Assembly (NCBI GenBank): GCA_014860005.1
Contig: JACZKP010000208.1
Coordinates: 1-38,984 of the forward strand
Length of the DNA stretch: 38,984 nt
Reading direction: 5' to 3'
Source: Verrucomicrobiota bacterium
GTDB taxonomy: Bacteria; Verrucomicrobiota; Verrucomicrobiae; Limisphaerales; UBA11358
Each line of letters begins with the position of its first letter. Positions within the stretch are counted from its first letter, which is position 1. This document shows, one piece after another, positions 1 to 9,161 of this stretch. The position numbers and the translations under genes are program-made. The notes under the pieces were generated by a model. The model did not search any database and had not been told where the DNA came from. It saw only the letters and a program-made list of their open reading frames with translations.

Positions 1-1989
1 GTGATACATGATTTCATTGATCACCACTTCATCGCGAAACACGAAGTGATTCGATGTGCCGGGGGTGAGCGTGGTGGGAAACCACCAGCGGCCCGTGGCA
101 TCGGGCCAGCGTCCGCGGTCCTCGTCCTTGACCACCACCGCATCCAACACGCTGATCCCGCCGGGGCGATACAGAAACAGGCGCTGGCCAGGCTCGGCGC
201 CGAAGCCTAAGGTGGTCTGGTTGAGCATTACGAATTCGCCGGGCGCGAGCGTTTGCGAAGGGAAAACAAAATGTGGGATGGTCCCACCGCCGTGCCGCGA
301 CAGCGTGCAACCGGCGAGGTCGAGGGTATTGGAACCGTAATTGATCAACTCAATCCAGAATTCAGCATTTGTGCCCGATGAAATTTCATTGAACGCCAGC
401 GGAAAGGGCGGCGGCACAAGCATGTTGGTGGTGGTCAGCGACAGTTCCGCGCCAAACAGGACGTTGGTGAGGCCGCCCAGCGCGGCATGAAGTTCCACCG
501 CCAGGACGTTTGTTCCGCTGACCAGGGCGGAGTTCGACAGATCGAATGGGCCAAGGATGACGGGATTGGGCACATTGGATACGGCCAGCGTGGATGCGGT
601 GATGGGGCCGGCCGGCATGTTCCAGCGCAACACTTCCGTGCCGTTCAAATAAAACACGGCACCGTCGGCAATGATAGTCTGCAACTGAAGCGCCGCGAGC
701 TGGGGCAGAGCCTCCAGCGTGAACTTCTTGCGGAAGTAGTAGTTCGTGCGGCCGGCCGGCAACGGAGTATTGCTGGTCATCTGTTTGCGGGCCGTGCCGT
801 TCATCCGGACGCGAAAGCCGGCGGGATTTGCCCCCGGGCCGTCATTGGCCGTGAGAAACTCCAGCGTGTTGTTGCCCGCGACGAAACCGTTGGTGATGGT
901 GAAGGTGCCGCTAAGTGAAGAGAAGCCGACGTGGGATATTCCCTGGGAAACTCCGTTCAGCCGCACCTCGTTCAGACGGTTGTCCGCTCCGAACCGCAAA
1001 GTCAGTGCGGCGGAAGTCGCGTCGAAGCCGTCGAGCGAAAATGTTGTGCGGTAATTGTAGTTTCCCGCCGCGACATTCTCGGTGCCGGGATTTACGGGGC
1101 CGAGCCAGCTTGAGAGTGCGTCGTTGCCGGCCCACGCGGGGTGATTTTGAATCACGGTCGCGGCAATGGACGGCGGCGGCGGCGTGCTGTGCGCAGATAG
1201 CGTGAGCCGGTAATGAGGATCCGTCGAGCCGGGCGAAAGAACGATGCCATTGGCGTCCAGACCGCTGCTGAAGACAGTAGGCACGGGTTGTGGCTCGCCC
1301 GCAGGGGTGGTCACGTCGCCTCCTTGGAACAAACCCTGACCCGAGGACCAGCCGCTGTCGTCAAACGCAGGATGCCGCCAGGCAGTGCCGAGGTCGTTGC
1401 CCGAGGCGTCGAACTTCCAGGTTCCCTCCAGCGCTAGCGGGGTGCTGTTGGTGGTCTCATACGGCTTGAGCGCAAAGTTGCGTTGGCCCGGAGTGCCGCC
1501 AATCATCGCGCTGATCGTCCAGTTTTCGGCGGGCGCACTCGCCAGGTCTTCGTCCCGTTTGGCCAGCGACACGCCGGAGTCGTCCGGCGCCACGGGCCAG
1601 TCGCCGTCCACACCGTAGGTGACGCTGTCCATGAGGCGCTGATTGCGATTGCGCAGGTTCAATTGCTCCCCGTCATTGGAGAGCCGACCGGTGAAGGGGC
1701 CCAGCACATTCGTCAATCCTGTGGCCGCCATCAGGTCCACCGGCGATGACGCAATCACCAGATAACCACCGCCAGGAATGAATGTGCCTTCGGGAAACTG
1801 GTAGTTGATGCCGCTCGTGATGGACCAGCCGGACAGGTCCACGTTCACCGCCATTTGATTGTGCAGTTCCACCCACTCCATCAGCGGTTCGTTGGCGGGC
1901 GGGTGATACATGATTTCGTTGAAGACGACGACGCTGTCGGCGCGGGCGGTCGGCGCCGGTAGAATGAGCAGAAGGGCAAACAACCCCAT
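1..1989 (-). CDS. Secreted lamin-tail-domain protein, C-terminus cut off by window edge
   Basis: The frame is open from an ATG at 1989 to base 1 and runs off the window, so only the first 663 residues are seen. A hydrophobic signal sequence (FALLLILPAPTARA) is followed at once by an LTD start (VVVFNEIMYHPPANEPLMEW). A second LTD-like stretch (LAFNEISSGTNAEFWIEL) follows at roughly residue 540 and a third begins at the edge (VVINEIMYH). Between them lie beta-rich segments, one being a module of about 160 residues that also occurs twice in the Ig-repeat gene downstream (here FSSGLDANG to GFRVRMNG). LTD proteins are extracellular, and in this phylum are often very large with CotH or beta-sandwich domains further on; which applies here cannot be seen. 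The start is uncertain: the frame stays open upstream, and a TTG at 2040 would give the signal peptide a basic n-region. The ATG is preceded by AAGGA eleven bases upstream. Confidence 0.85.
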   Translation of the reverse strand, partial: MGLFALLLILPAPTARADSVVVFNEIMYHPPANEPLMEWVELHNQMAVNVDLSGWSITSGINYQFPEGTFIPGGGYLVIASSPVDLMAATGLTNVLGPFTGRLSNDGEQLNLRNRNQRLMDSVTYGVDGDWPVAPDDSGVSLAKRDEDLASAPAENWTISAMIGGTPGQRNFALKPYETTNSTPLALEGTWKFDASGNDLGTAWRHPAFDDSGWSSGQGLFQGGDVTTPAGEPQPVPTVFSSGLDANGIVLSPGSTDPHYRLTLSAHSTPPPPSIAATVIQNHPAWAGNDALSSWLGPVNPGTENVAAGNYNYRTTFSLDGFDATSAALTLRFGADNRLNEVRLNGVSQGISHVGFSSLSGTFTITNGFVAGNNTLEFLTANDGPGANPAGFRVRMNGTARKQMTSNTPLPAGRTNYYFRKKFTLEALPQLAALQLQTIIADGAVFYLNGTEVLRWNMPAGPITASTLAVSNVPNPVILGPFDLSNSALVSGTNVLAVELHAALGGLTNVLFGAELSLTTTNMLVPPPFPLAFNEISSGTNAEFWIELINYGSNTLDLAGCTLSRHGGGTIPHFVFPSQTLAPGEFVMLNQTTLGFGAEPGQRLFLYRPGGISVLDAVVVKDEDRGRWPDATGRWWFPTTLTPGTSNHFVFRDEVVINEIMYH

Positions 1990-2077
1990 CAGCGAAGTGA
2001 TCCTTGCCAGGAATCCTTCATGCCGCCTTGGCTCGTACAATTCATAGCCCTGTCGGTGCGAGGTCGGACTGTGAGGT

Positions 2078-2205
2078 CGTAGCGCAGGTTTCCAACCTGC
2101 TGTATCGCCGAATTCCATTCGGCAAGATGCCCCAAACGCCTTCGAATTCTTGCCCGTTGAGCGGGTTGGAAACCCGCGACACAGCAGACTGGAAGTCTGC
2201 GCTAC
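2078..2205. repeat. Composite inverted repeat built of four TCC/GGA-loop hairpins
   Basis: The outer arms, starting CGTAGCGCAG, form a long imperfect inverted repeat. Inside are four mini-hairpins, each with a three-base loop: GCAGGTT-TCC-AACCTGC (2084-2100), CCGAAT-TCC-ATTCGG, GCGGGTT-GGA-AACCCGC and GCAGACT-GGA-AGTCTGC. The first two have TCC loops and the last two GGA, so the whole block is a palindrome of palindromes. The same architecture is found in frame inside hsdR at 17656-17785. It looks like a dispersed repeat family rather than a terminator, as there is no T-tract. Confidence 0.8.
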
Positions 2206-2619
2206 GCCGTTGGCTAGGGTCTGCCGATAAAATCTGCGGGCTAGCAACTCCTTAAAAATGTACGAAACGACGTCAGGAATCTCTGACAGGCCTCCGCGTA
2301 ACCGCGTGAACCGAAGACTCGTGACCTCGTTTCCTGCAAGGGAAGGGTTTCTTCGACGGACTGTCAGTCCCCTGGCACGTGAGGGCCGGCGGGAACAGAA
2401 ATGAGTGACGCACGATTGAGCAGGTTGCCCAGGCCGAATTGTCGTTCCGGTGCGCTCCCTGTTTCGAGAGATGAGGCCAAAGTAAGTCAGACCCATGTGA
2501 CGGCAATTGAGCCAGAAGCGACGGTGGTTTGGAAAGCTTAGACTGCAACAAAATTGCTCTGTTCTTGGTGGGCAAATAGGTTGGATAGAATGGTATGACG
2601 CTCGCCCTCACCCTGAATC

Positions 2620-2692
2620 GGAGCGCCGGTCTCCGACCCGGCACGAACCTGCGTTTGCCCACCAACGCGCCGGGTCGGGAGACCGGCGCTCC
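2620..2692. repeat. Inverted repeat, GGAGCGCCGGTCTCC type
   Basis: The left arm at 2620-2642 and right arm at 2669-2692 are reverse complements apart from one extra base. Each arm is itself a near-palindrome around TCC (GCCGGTC-TCC-GACCCGGC). Related copies lie at 8889-8954 and 9124-9161, on the far side of the Ig-repeat and ABC-permease genes, so this is a dispersed family in non-coding DNA. Confidence 0.8.
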
Positions 2693-2779
2693 AATCGCGG
2701 TTCAGGGGAGGGCAAGCGGTCAGGAAACTTGGGAAGCTGCCGCGATAAGTGTGTCGCTCTGAAGACGTCACAGGATCAA

Positions 2780-2814
2780 GAGAAAAGGCCGGGAGCACTT
2801 GCGTGCTCCCGGCC
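2780..2814 (-). terminator. Rho-independent terminator of the Ig-repeat gene
   Basis: A perfect 12-bp stem (GGCCGGGAGCAC with GTGCTCCCGGCC, 2787-2798 and 2803-2814) has a four-base loop. Read leftward it is followed by TTTTCTC. It lies 25 bases past the stop codon of the leftward gene ending at 2840. Confidence 0.9.
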
Positions 2815-2839
2815 CTGTGTATGTCTGAACGCTCTATGA

Positions 2840-5800
2840 TTACTCGACGATGCGGTAGTACCGCTGCGGTTCGCTGGCGCTGGCGGTGTAAGGATTCGCC
2901 GCGCCCGTGATGTCCGTCCATGGCCCCGTCACGCTCGGCGCCCATTGGAGGGTCTGACCGGCTACGGCCGGCGCCCACGAGATGGAAACCGTGTTGCCCG
3001 TGATGCCGACTGACAGCGTCACCGTGGGTTCAGCCGCACCAATATCCAGCAGGGCCTTCAAGTTAACGCGCAGGCCCACCGGGCTGGGTGCTTCTCCGGC
3101 GTTGGCCATGAGGAAGTCGAGTGTGTTATTCCCCGCAACCAGGCCGGTGGTGATCGTGAACGGCGTGTAGGCGGTGAAGCCCGGCGAAGTGGTGCCGGTG
3201 CTCACGCCATTAACCAGAATGTCACTGAGGGTGTTGTCCACGGCCACACTGCCAACTACGCTGACCTTGCTGAGGTCATAGCCCGCGAGGCTAAACGTTG
3301 TTTGGAACGTGTAACTTCCTTGGGCGTTGACTCCGTTGGGGTCGGCGCTTTGGTTCTGATTGGCTTGGGGTGCGATCCACCGTGAGTCCGGTCCATTGGC
3401 CAGCCACGGTCCAGCGGGCGCGATCGGCCACGCGTTGTTCACGACAATCGCATCCGGCCCCGGATAGAAGGCATCCGCGCTGACAGACATAATGTAATGC
3501 GGATCAACCGCGCCGTCGGCCAACAACTGCCCGCTGGCGTCCAGGCCGGTACCGAAGATGCCCGGGATCGGGCGGTAGCCAACATTGACGAATGCACTGG
3601 CACTGATCTCAGAGCCCCAGGCATTGGATACCCGGGCGCTGTAGTTGCCCGTGTCGTTCGTGGTTACATTGCTCAGCGTCAGGCTTTGACCGGTTTGGTT
3701 CTGAATATCCACGCCGTTCTTCCGCCATTGGTAGCTGATGGGCAGGGTGCCGTTGGCGCTAACGTTGAGGGTGATGCTGTCGCCCTCGGCGATTTTTGCG
3801 CCTTGCGGACTGGAGGCCACGGTCGCCGGGACGCCGGGCAAGGTGCGTGCGCTGGCCTGGGTGAATTCCACTCGCAATCCGGTCGGGCCCGGCGGCTCCG
3901 CATTGTTCACTGCGAATTCAAGGGTATTGATGCCGGGAAGGAACGTGGCGTTGTTAGTGCTAAGTGTAAACGAAGTCCAGGCAGTGAATGATGTACTCAA
4001 GGGAACGCTTAGCTGGGTGCCGTTCAAATAGACGCCGGTGCCGCTGTTATCCGTGGACCAACGGCCGACGATTACAACGGTGTTGGTATCGCGGTTCGCC
4101 AAATCAAACGTGGTGCGATACACGTAATCACCCGCGGCAATCGCTTCGCCGAGAGCGGCGCGCGGCCCGATCCACTTTGAGACTGCGCTGTTGTTCAGCC
4201 AGGTGCCGATGGGGAATCCTTCATTGCCAACAAAGGCATCGGTTGAGTTGGTGTCCGCGTTGATGGGAAGAGTCCAGAACGGACTGACCGCGCCGCCGGG
4301 TTGAGCGTTGCCGCCGGCGTCAATGCCCGTGTTGCGCAGCGAAGGAATTGACTCCAATAATGAAAGCCGGGCCACCGCACTGGTCACCGAGCCGGAACTG
4401 TTCGTGATCACGAGGGTGTAGTCGCCTTCGTCAGCCAGGCCCACCTCTGCGATGGAGAGGGTCGAGGCGGTTGCGCCGGTTAATGGCTGGCCATCGAGCC
4501 GCCATTGATAAACGAGCGGCAAACTGCCTTGTGCCACCACGCTGAAGCTCGCCGACTGGCCGGTATAAACGGTGGCGGACTGCGGTTGCTGGCTGATGGT
4601 GGGGAGCGTGCCGGCGGCCACCTGAATGATGGCGACGTTGTCAATCAACGCGGTGTTGTCGCCGCCCAACGGGTTGCTCTTGATGAAGGACAACTCCAGG
4701 TCCGTGGCCGAGGCCGTGAACATGGCGCTGGAGATTTCACGATACGGATTGCCGCCACCGACTGAAGTTACAACGCGGGCTGGCAGAACGGTATTGCCAC
4801 CCACCTGGACTTCCACAGCAGGGGAGTTTCCCCCGCGGGCATTCTCATAGTAATGGACGTAGTACTGTCCGCCGACGGTGAAGCCACTCAAAATCTGGCT
4901 GAGCGCCCCGTTATCCTGCATGAAGGCCACCTGCGCCCCGTGCGGAATTGCGCCGTTGTTGGCGAAGGGGCTGGCGCCGGTGCCATCCTGAAGCGGATTG
5001 AGCCCGTGCCCCCCCAGCGCGGTCCAACCAGTGATCGGCGCGTTGCCGCTGACGTAGCCGGGAAAGAAGATGAAGGCGTCCGCCTCAAAGCTGGCATTGG
5101 CAACGGCAATGGCGCCCACCGTGAGTTGCGCGACCTGGCTGGTGATTGATCCGGAGGAATTGGATACAATCACGTCATACGAGCCGGCGTCGGCAGCAGA
5201 AACCGACGGGATGATGTAGCTCGCCTCGGTGGCGCCGTTGATTTCATTGCCATTCAAGCGCCATTGGTATTCGAGGACCGGCAAGCCAGCCGCCGTGACC
5301 GTGAAGGTCTGCGAAACGCCCGGCGAGACAATTGCGCCCCGCGGATGCCCACTGATGGCCAGCCGGGATTCGGCTTCGCGATTACTGAAACCATAAGCGT
5401 GGAAGGTGGTGTTTTGGATGAGCGGCGAAATCCGGATCGTGGCGTTACCGTTTTCGTCAGAGGTGTAGCGATAGGAAATACGAATACCGTAGTTGTTGAA
5501 GAACTGATCCTGATTGATGGTCAGGTAGTCGTCCCCAAAGCTGAACGTGACCCAACGGGCGTCCAACCTGGGGTCTTCCCAACCCACAGAGTAGATGGTG
5601 AACACGTGGTCCGTGTTGGGTGTCAAATCGGTAAGGGAGATGCTTTGAAAGGAGCCAGCCGGAACGTTTCCGCCATACACGAAATTGTTGGCCAGGGTTT
5701 CACTACCCTCACCGGTAGAATCAAATACGTTGGGATCGTTGTCTCCATACAGGCTACCGAAAAACGTCGTGGAGAATTTTCCGGGCACATTTGGCGCGGT

Positions 5801-6565
5801 ACCGCCAATGCCCGTGAAGGGGATGTTGTTGATGGTAGCATTCGCGGCGGTGCCGAAGTTGTAGGCATGAGTGTAAAAGTAGGTTGAATCCAGGCCCGAA
5901 TCGAAATCGGATGTCCACGCCTCAACTGCCCATCGCCCGGACGCTGGCGCAATGCGGAAGTCATCCACCAACAGCGTGTGATCGCCTTCGGCGACATCGT
6001 TAACGATGGCCAGGGTCTGTGAGGCCGCTGCGGCGGTAAACTCAAAGGCGATGTAAAAGTAGGGCAACGTGCCCGTGACCGCCCTCGTGGACAGTCCATC
6101 CACCCACCCACCGGGGAGCAACACCGGCGTGCCGTCAATCAGCACCTTCACATTAGGCGTATTGGCCGTGGCTTCGGATCTGGCATTGGCGCGGAAGGTG
6201 ACCTTGTAAACGTTGCCAGGAGTCAGTCCGCTGATGGTGGTGCTCAGAGTGGAGGGCGTTCCCGGGTCGGTCACGTTGCACTGGATAAAGGCCACGTTGT
6301 TGCCGTCGGGGATGGTGCCATTATTGGCAAAAGGCGAGCCGTCGGAGGGATTGAGGCCCACGCGATCTGCCGGGGTGCCCGTCCAGCCGGTGATCGCGGT
6401 GTTGCCGCTGATGTAGCCCGGAGAGACGGTGAAAGTGTCAGTCTCGAAACTGGGGTTGGGAATGGTCTGGCCAATGACGGCCTGACCCGCAAGCCAGCCC
6501 GCCGCACAGGCGCACGCGGCAAGCTTGCTGAGGTTTAAGGATAGGTTGAATGGATTGAGCTTCAT
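2840..6565 (-). CDS. Large secreted Ig-repeat protein with duplicated N-terminal modules
   Basis: This 1241-residue protein is exported: a signal sequence (LSKLAACACAAGWLAGQAVIG) follows the ATG at 6565. An in-frame ATG 33 bases upstream would put the signal too far inside. Approximate domain order: a DUF642-like module opening IPNPSFETD (35-210); a beta domain (220-400); Ig-like 1 (405-485); a second copy of the first module (490-650); Ig-like 2 (655-735); a module shared with the LTD protein (740-900); Ig-like 3 (905-990); a second shared module (995-1160); and a C-terminal FN3-like repeat ending QRYYRIVE. The Ig units show the YQWR and AGSYDV-type motifs of the I-set. The role is probably adhesion or polysaccharide binding at the cell surface; no catalytic motif is visible. 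It is monocistronic, with its own terminator at 2780-2814. Confidence 0.9.
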   Translation of the reverse strand: MKLNPFNLSLNLSKLAACACAAGWLAGQAVIGQTIPNPSFETDTFTVSPGYISGNTAITGWTGTPADRVGLNPSDGSPFANNGTIPDGNNVAFIQCNVTDPGTPSTLSTTISGLTPGNVYKVTFRANARSEATANTPNVKVLIDGTPVLLPGGWVDGLSTRAVTGTLPYFYIAFEFTAAAASQTLAIVNDVAEGDHTLLVDDFRIAPASGRWAVEAWTSDFDSGLDSTYFYTHAYNFGTAANATINNIPFTGIGGTAPNVPGKFSTTFFGSLYGDNDPNVFDSTGEGSETLANNFVYGGNVPAGSFQSISLTDLTPNTDHVFTIYSVGWEDPRLDARWVTFSFGDDYLTINQDQFFNNYGIRISYRYTSDENGNATIRISPLIQNTTFHAYGFSNREAESRLAISGHPRGAIVSPGVSQTFTVTAAGLPVLEYQWRLNGNEINGATEASYIIPSVSAADAGSYDVIVSNSSGSITSQVAQLTVGAIAVANASFEADAFIFFPGYVSGNAPITGWTALGGHGLNPLQDGTGASPFANNGAIPHGAQVAFMQDNGALSQILSGFTVGGQYYVHYYENARGGNSPAVEVQVGGNTVLPARVVTSVGGGNPYREISSAMFTASATDLELSFIKSNPLGGDNTALIDNVAIIQVAAGTLPTISQQPQSATVYTGQSASFSVVAQGSLPLVYQWRLDGQPLTGATASTLSIAEVGLADEGDYTLVITNSSGSVTSAVARLSLLESIPSLRNTGIDAGGNAQPGGAVSPFWTLPINADTNSTDAFVGNEGFPIGTWLNNSAVSKWIGPRAALGEAIAAGDYVYRTTFDLANRDTNTVVIVGRWSTDNSGTGVYLNGTQLSVPLSTSFTAWTSFTLSTNNATFLPGINTLEFAVNNAEPPGPTGLRVEFTQASARTLPGVPATVASSPQGAKIAEGDSITLNVSANGTLPISYQWRKNGVDIQNQTGQSLTLSNVTTNDTGNYSARVSNAWGSEISASAFVNVGYRPIPGIFGTGLDASGQLLADGAVDPHYIMSVSADAFYPGPDAIVVNNAWPIAPAGPWLANGPDSRWIAPQANQNQSADPNGVNAQGSYTFQTTFSLAGYDLSKVSVVGSVAVDNTLSDILVNGVSTGTTSPGFTAYTPFTITTGLVAGNNTLDFLMANAGEAPSPVGLRVNLKALLDIGAAEPTVTLSVGITGNTVSISWAPAVAGQTLQWAPSVTGPWTDITGAANPYTASASEPQRYYRIVE

Positions 6566-7143
6566 ATAATTGCTGGATTTGAAGTTTGTTGGGTCCACCG
6601 ATACGTCAAACAGCTCCCACTGATGGTCGGGAATTGCGTTAACTGGTTACGGGCTTACTACGCGCACCGAGTTCTGACAAGGAAAAACTAAGGAAGAATT
6701 GTAGGCCGCTGGATCGTCACCAACTTTCTGGAACGCCGGATTCATCCGGCAGCCCGGTCGCCTGAAGGCGGCGTTCCGCGGTTGATTTCGCTTCCACCAA
6801 CCTGGTAAGTCATTCATTGAAGTCGCCAAGGATTCAGATGTGAAAAGCGATGATCCTGTAAGCAGATATTCAAGCAACTCATCCTGACGCGACAACCCTC
6901 GCGAGCCGCAAGGAATCCCAGTTCCCGGTCCAACCGCCGAGCTGCGATGGCCGCAGAGCAAGGGCACGGCCAAAGGTTGACTCGCAGCCCCGATGGAGGC
7001 CGCGTCCCGGGATGATCGCGATTGTAGCCTTTCAAAATGCAATGCCGCAGTCTTGCGCTACGAGCGTTTTTACCGCGCGAGACTGAGGCGTTACTCAAAA
7101 ATCCTTGTTCCCCTTGAGCGCCACCGTCATTACGCTGGGAAAA
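6566..7143. other. 578-base divergent intergenic region
   Basis: This lies between the divergent Ig-repeat and ABC-permease genes, so it must hold both promoters, though no confident -35/-10 pair can be pointed to. The only clear structure is the repeat at 6730-6777. Open frames here lack domain signals. Confidence 0.5.
6730..6777. repeat. Short composite inverted repeat with two inner hairpins
   Basis: The outer arms GGAACGCCG and CGGCGTTCC enclose the hairpins GCCGGAT-TC-ATCCGGC and CGCCT-GA-AGGCG. This is the same palindrome-of-hairpins design as at 2078-2205, but with two-base loops. Confidence 0.75.
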
Positions 7144-7959
7144 ATGTCCGGCCTGACCAAATACTGGCATGTCCTGAACATCGGGGTGCAGAACAGCCTG
7201 ACGTATCGCTTCAATTTTCTGACGCGGACGTTGTTTGGCTTCATTCCGCTGACCGCCATGCTGTTTCTGTGGCGCACCATTTACGAGGGCAAGGAAGCCG
7301 GGGCCACGGTGGGCACCTACACCCTGGCGCAAATGATTTCCTACTACTTGCTCGTCACAGTTGTGGATGCCTTCACGGCGGTGAGCGAGGATGACTGGCA
7401 AATCGCGGCGGACATCAAGGACGGTCGTATCAGCCAGTTTCTGCTCAAACCGATAGATTACCTGTGGTTCCGGCTGTGCCTCTATTTTTCCGGCCGGCTG
7501 ACTTACCTCGCGGTGGCGTTTCTGCCGGTGGCGTTGCTGATATTCTACCTGCGGCAATACTTCATGCTGCCGCCGGACTGGACCACGACTGGTGTGTTTG
7601 CCATCTCCGTGGTGCTCACGGCGTTGCTCCAGTTTTTTTTATCGTACATGATGGCGATGCTGGCCTTTTGGGTGCTCGAAGTTTCGACGTTCATTTTCAT
7701 TCTTTACGCGTTCGAGTATATCGCCAGCGGACACATGTTCCCGCTGGACATTCTTCCGCCGATGGTCGAACAGGCGCTTTATTTCACGCCATTTCCGTAT
7801 CAGCTTTATTTTCCGGTCGGCATTTACATGGGCAAGATCACCGGCAAGGAATTGATCACGGGATTGGTGATGCAAGCGGGCTGGGTTGTGCTGGCGTATC
7901 TGCTCGCACGCTTCGCGTGGCATCGCGGGATCAAGAGATACTCCGCCGCAGGAGGTTGA
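7144..7959 (+). CDS. ABC-2 type permease subunit 1
   Basis: This 271-residue integral membrane protein resembles the COG4587/DUF990 group of ABC-2 exporter subunits. It has about six hydrophobic segments, including FGFIPLTAMLFLW, LAVAFLPVALLIFYL and VVLTALLQFFLSYMMAMLAF, and the family's ISQFLLKPIDYLWFRL loop after the second segment. These permeases pair with a second subunit and an ATPase to export lipids, polysaccharides or drugs; the substrate is unknown here. I chose the ATG at 7144; a TTG at 7105 would add 13 residues before the KYWHVLNIG start typical of the family. The next gene begins 3 bases after the stop codon, so the two are co-transcribed. No ATPase gene is adjacent. Confidence 0.88.
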   Translation: MSGLTKYWHVLNIGVQNSLTYRFNFLTRTLFGFIPLTAMLFLWRTIYEGKEAGATVGTYTLAQMISYYLLVTVVDAFTAVSEDDWQIAADIKDGRISQFLLKPIDYLWFRLCLYFSGRLTYLAVAFLPVALLIFYLRQYFMLPPDWTTTGVFAISVVLTALLQFFLSYMMAMLAFWVLEVSTFIFILYAFEYIASGHMFPLDILPPMVEQALYFTPFPYQLYFPVGIYMGKITGKELITGLVMQAGWVVLAYLLARFAWHRGIKRYSAAGG

Positions 7960-7962
7960 CCA

Positions 7963-8841
7963 ATGCGCCAGGAACCGACAACCGAGCATCAGACGCAACT
8001 GGAGCACAACGTGAGTGCGGCGCCATCGGCCTCATCGCGGCCCGCCACCGTGCGGCGTTACGCAGGCATTTACGCGGCGCTGTGGAAGAACTCCGTCACG
8101 CGCGAAACCATGTTCAAGGGCAACTTCCTGCTCTGGATCGTGGTCGAGTTGCTCTGGTTCGGACTGCAACTGGGTTTCATCGGCGTGTTGTATTTGCACA
8201 CGGACGCCATTGGCACGTGGACCAAGTGGGAAGTCGTGCTGTTGGTGGGCGCGAGTCAGTTCATCCAGCAGATTTACCAGGCTTTCTTCCTGATCAACTG
8301 CGCCAACCTTTCCGAACTGATCCGCACGGGCAAGCTGGATTTCCTCCTGATGCTGCCCGTCAACACGCGCTTTGTGGTTTCTCTGCGCCAGGTGGACCTC
8401 GGCGGATTCGTGAACGCGGCGTCCGCGCTGGCCGTGATGCTCTACGCCGCCAAACAACTTCAACTGTCGCCCACGGCGGGCACGGTGTTCGCGTTTCTGG
8501 GCTTCTGCGCGGCGGGCATTCTCATCCACTACTCGCTGATGTTTATGCTGGCCACGATCAGCTTCTGGACGGTGAAAGCGCAGGGGATCGTCTTTGGTTA
8601 CTACAACTTGTTTCAAATCGCCCGCATGCCGGACGAAGCGTTCCGCGGATTATACAAAGCGGTGTTCACCTTTGTGCTCCCGATGCTGCTGGTGAGCAAT
8701 GTCCCGGTGCGGTTGCTGGCGGACAAGTTGGAATCGGCGCGACCGCTGGTGGTCCTGCTGGGCATGGCCTGCGTGTGTGCGCTCATTTCCGAATGGGTGT
8801 GGCGCGTGTCCGTGCGCCGCTACACGAGTGCGAGCAATTGA
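7963..8841 (+). CDS. ABC-2 type permease subunit 2
   Basis: This 292-residue membrane protein resembles COG3694-type ABC-2 permeases, the usual partner of the preceding subunit. A polar N-terminus of about 40 residues precedes the first membrane segment (LLWIVVELLWFGLQLGFIGV). The conserved FFLINCANLSELIRTGKLDF stretch marks the first cytoplasmic loop. The start is well supported: AGGAGG lies eight bases before the ATG. Together the two subunits would form the membrane channel of one exporter, with an ATPase supplied from elsewhere. What follows is non-coding repeat DNA and the end of the oppositely oriented defence operon. Confidence 0.88.
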   Translation: MRQEPTTEHQTQLEHNVSAAPSASSRPATVRRYAGIYAALWKNSVTRETMFKGNFLLWIVVELLWFGLQLGFIGVLYLHTDAIGTWTKWEVVLLVGASQFIQQIYQAFFLINCANLSELIRTGKLDFLLMLPVNTRFVVSLRQVDLGGFVNAASALAVMLYAAKQLQLSPTAGTVFAFLGFCAAGILIHYSLMFMLATISFWTVKAQGIVFGYYNLFQIARMPDEAFRGLYKAVFTFVLPMLLVSNVPVRLLADKLESARPLVVLLGMACVCALISEWVWRVSVRRYTSASN

Positions 8842-8888
8842 ACGTTCGACACGGAGCTCGCGCGTTGGTTCTTTGAACTGCCGGCCCT

Positions 8889-8954
8889 GGAGCGCCGATC
8901 TCCGACCCGGCACGTTTCTCCGTCCAACCACGCCGGATCGGGGATCGGCGCTTC
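8889..8954. repeat. Inverted repeat, same family as 2620-2692
   Basis: The arms 8889-8912 (GGAGCGCCGATCTCCGACCC...) and 8931-8954 are reverse complements with few mismatches. The left half recurs almost base for base at 9124-9161 as a direct repeat. Confidence 0.75.
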
Positions 8955-8967
8955 GCGGTAAGGAGTT

Positions 8968-9064
8968 TGTAGGCGACGACGTAAGGAGTCGTGGAAAATA
9001 AGGTAAGGAGTCCCTGACCCGGGGTTCTGCCCGCTTCGAGAGACTCCTCACGTCGTCTCCTACA
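8968..9064. repeat. Inverted repeat with 23-base arms
   Basis: The left arm at 8968-8990 (TGTAGGCGACGACGTAAGGA...) and the right arm at 9042-9064 are reverse complements with two mismatches. A 51-base spacer separates them. The family differs from the TCC/GGA-loop repeats. Confidence 0.75.
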
Positions 9065-9123
9065 GATTTTCCCGAACGATGTCTTCGCGCTTTGAATCAT
9101 TGAACCGGCGCTGGCACAGGAAT

Positions 9124-9161
9124 GCCGGTCTCCGACCCGGCACGTTCTCCGTCCAACCACG
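9124..9161. repeat. Half copy of the GCCGGTCTCC repeat
   Basis: This matches 8894-8932 in direct orientation with one substitution and one indel, including the shared spacer CTCCGTCCAACCACG. The right arm of the element is missing, so it is a truncated copy. Confidence 0.7.

Larger units (their letters stand above)
1990..2839. other. 850-base gene-free stretch with repeats and a terminator
   Basis: No convincing gene lies here. The stretch holds the composite inverted repeat at 2078-2205, a second inverted repeat at 2620-2692 and the terminator of the Ig-repeat gene at 2780-2814. A promoter for the leftward LTD gene is expected at about 1990-2077, but no clear -35/-10 pair is visible. The open frames in 2206-2619 have low-complexity Arg/Pro/Ser content and no recognisable domain. 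Confidence 0.6.

Noticed and set aside
2273..2665. A 130-codon minus frame in the first intergenic region
   Set aside because: It runs into the inverted repeat at 2620-2692, has no recognisable domain and no coupled neighbour.
7464..8876. A 470-codon open frame on the plus strand across both permease genes
   Set aside because: It lies in another frame of two clear membrane proteins and is rich in Arg, His and Gly without any motif.
8889..9161. Possible CRISPR array, because of repeated units
   Set aside because: The units are inverted repeats of two families with irregular spacing, there are no unique spacers of constant size, and no cas genes are present.
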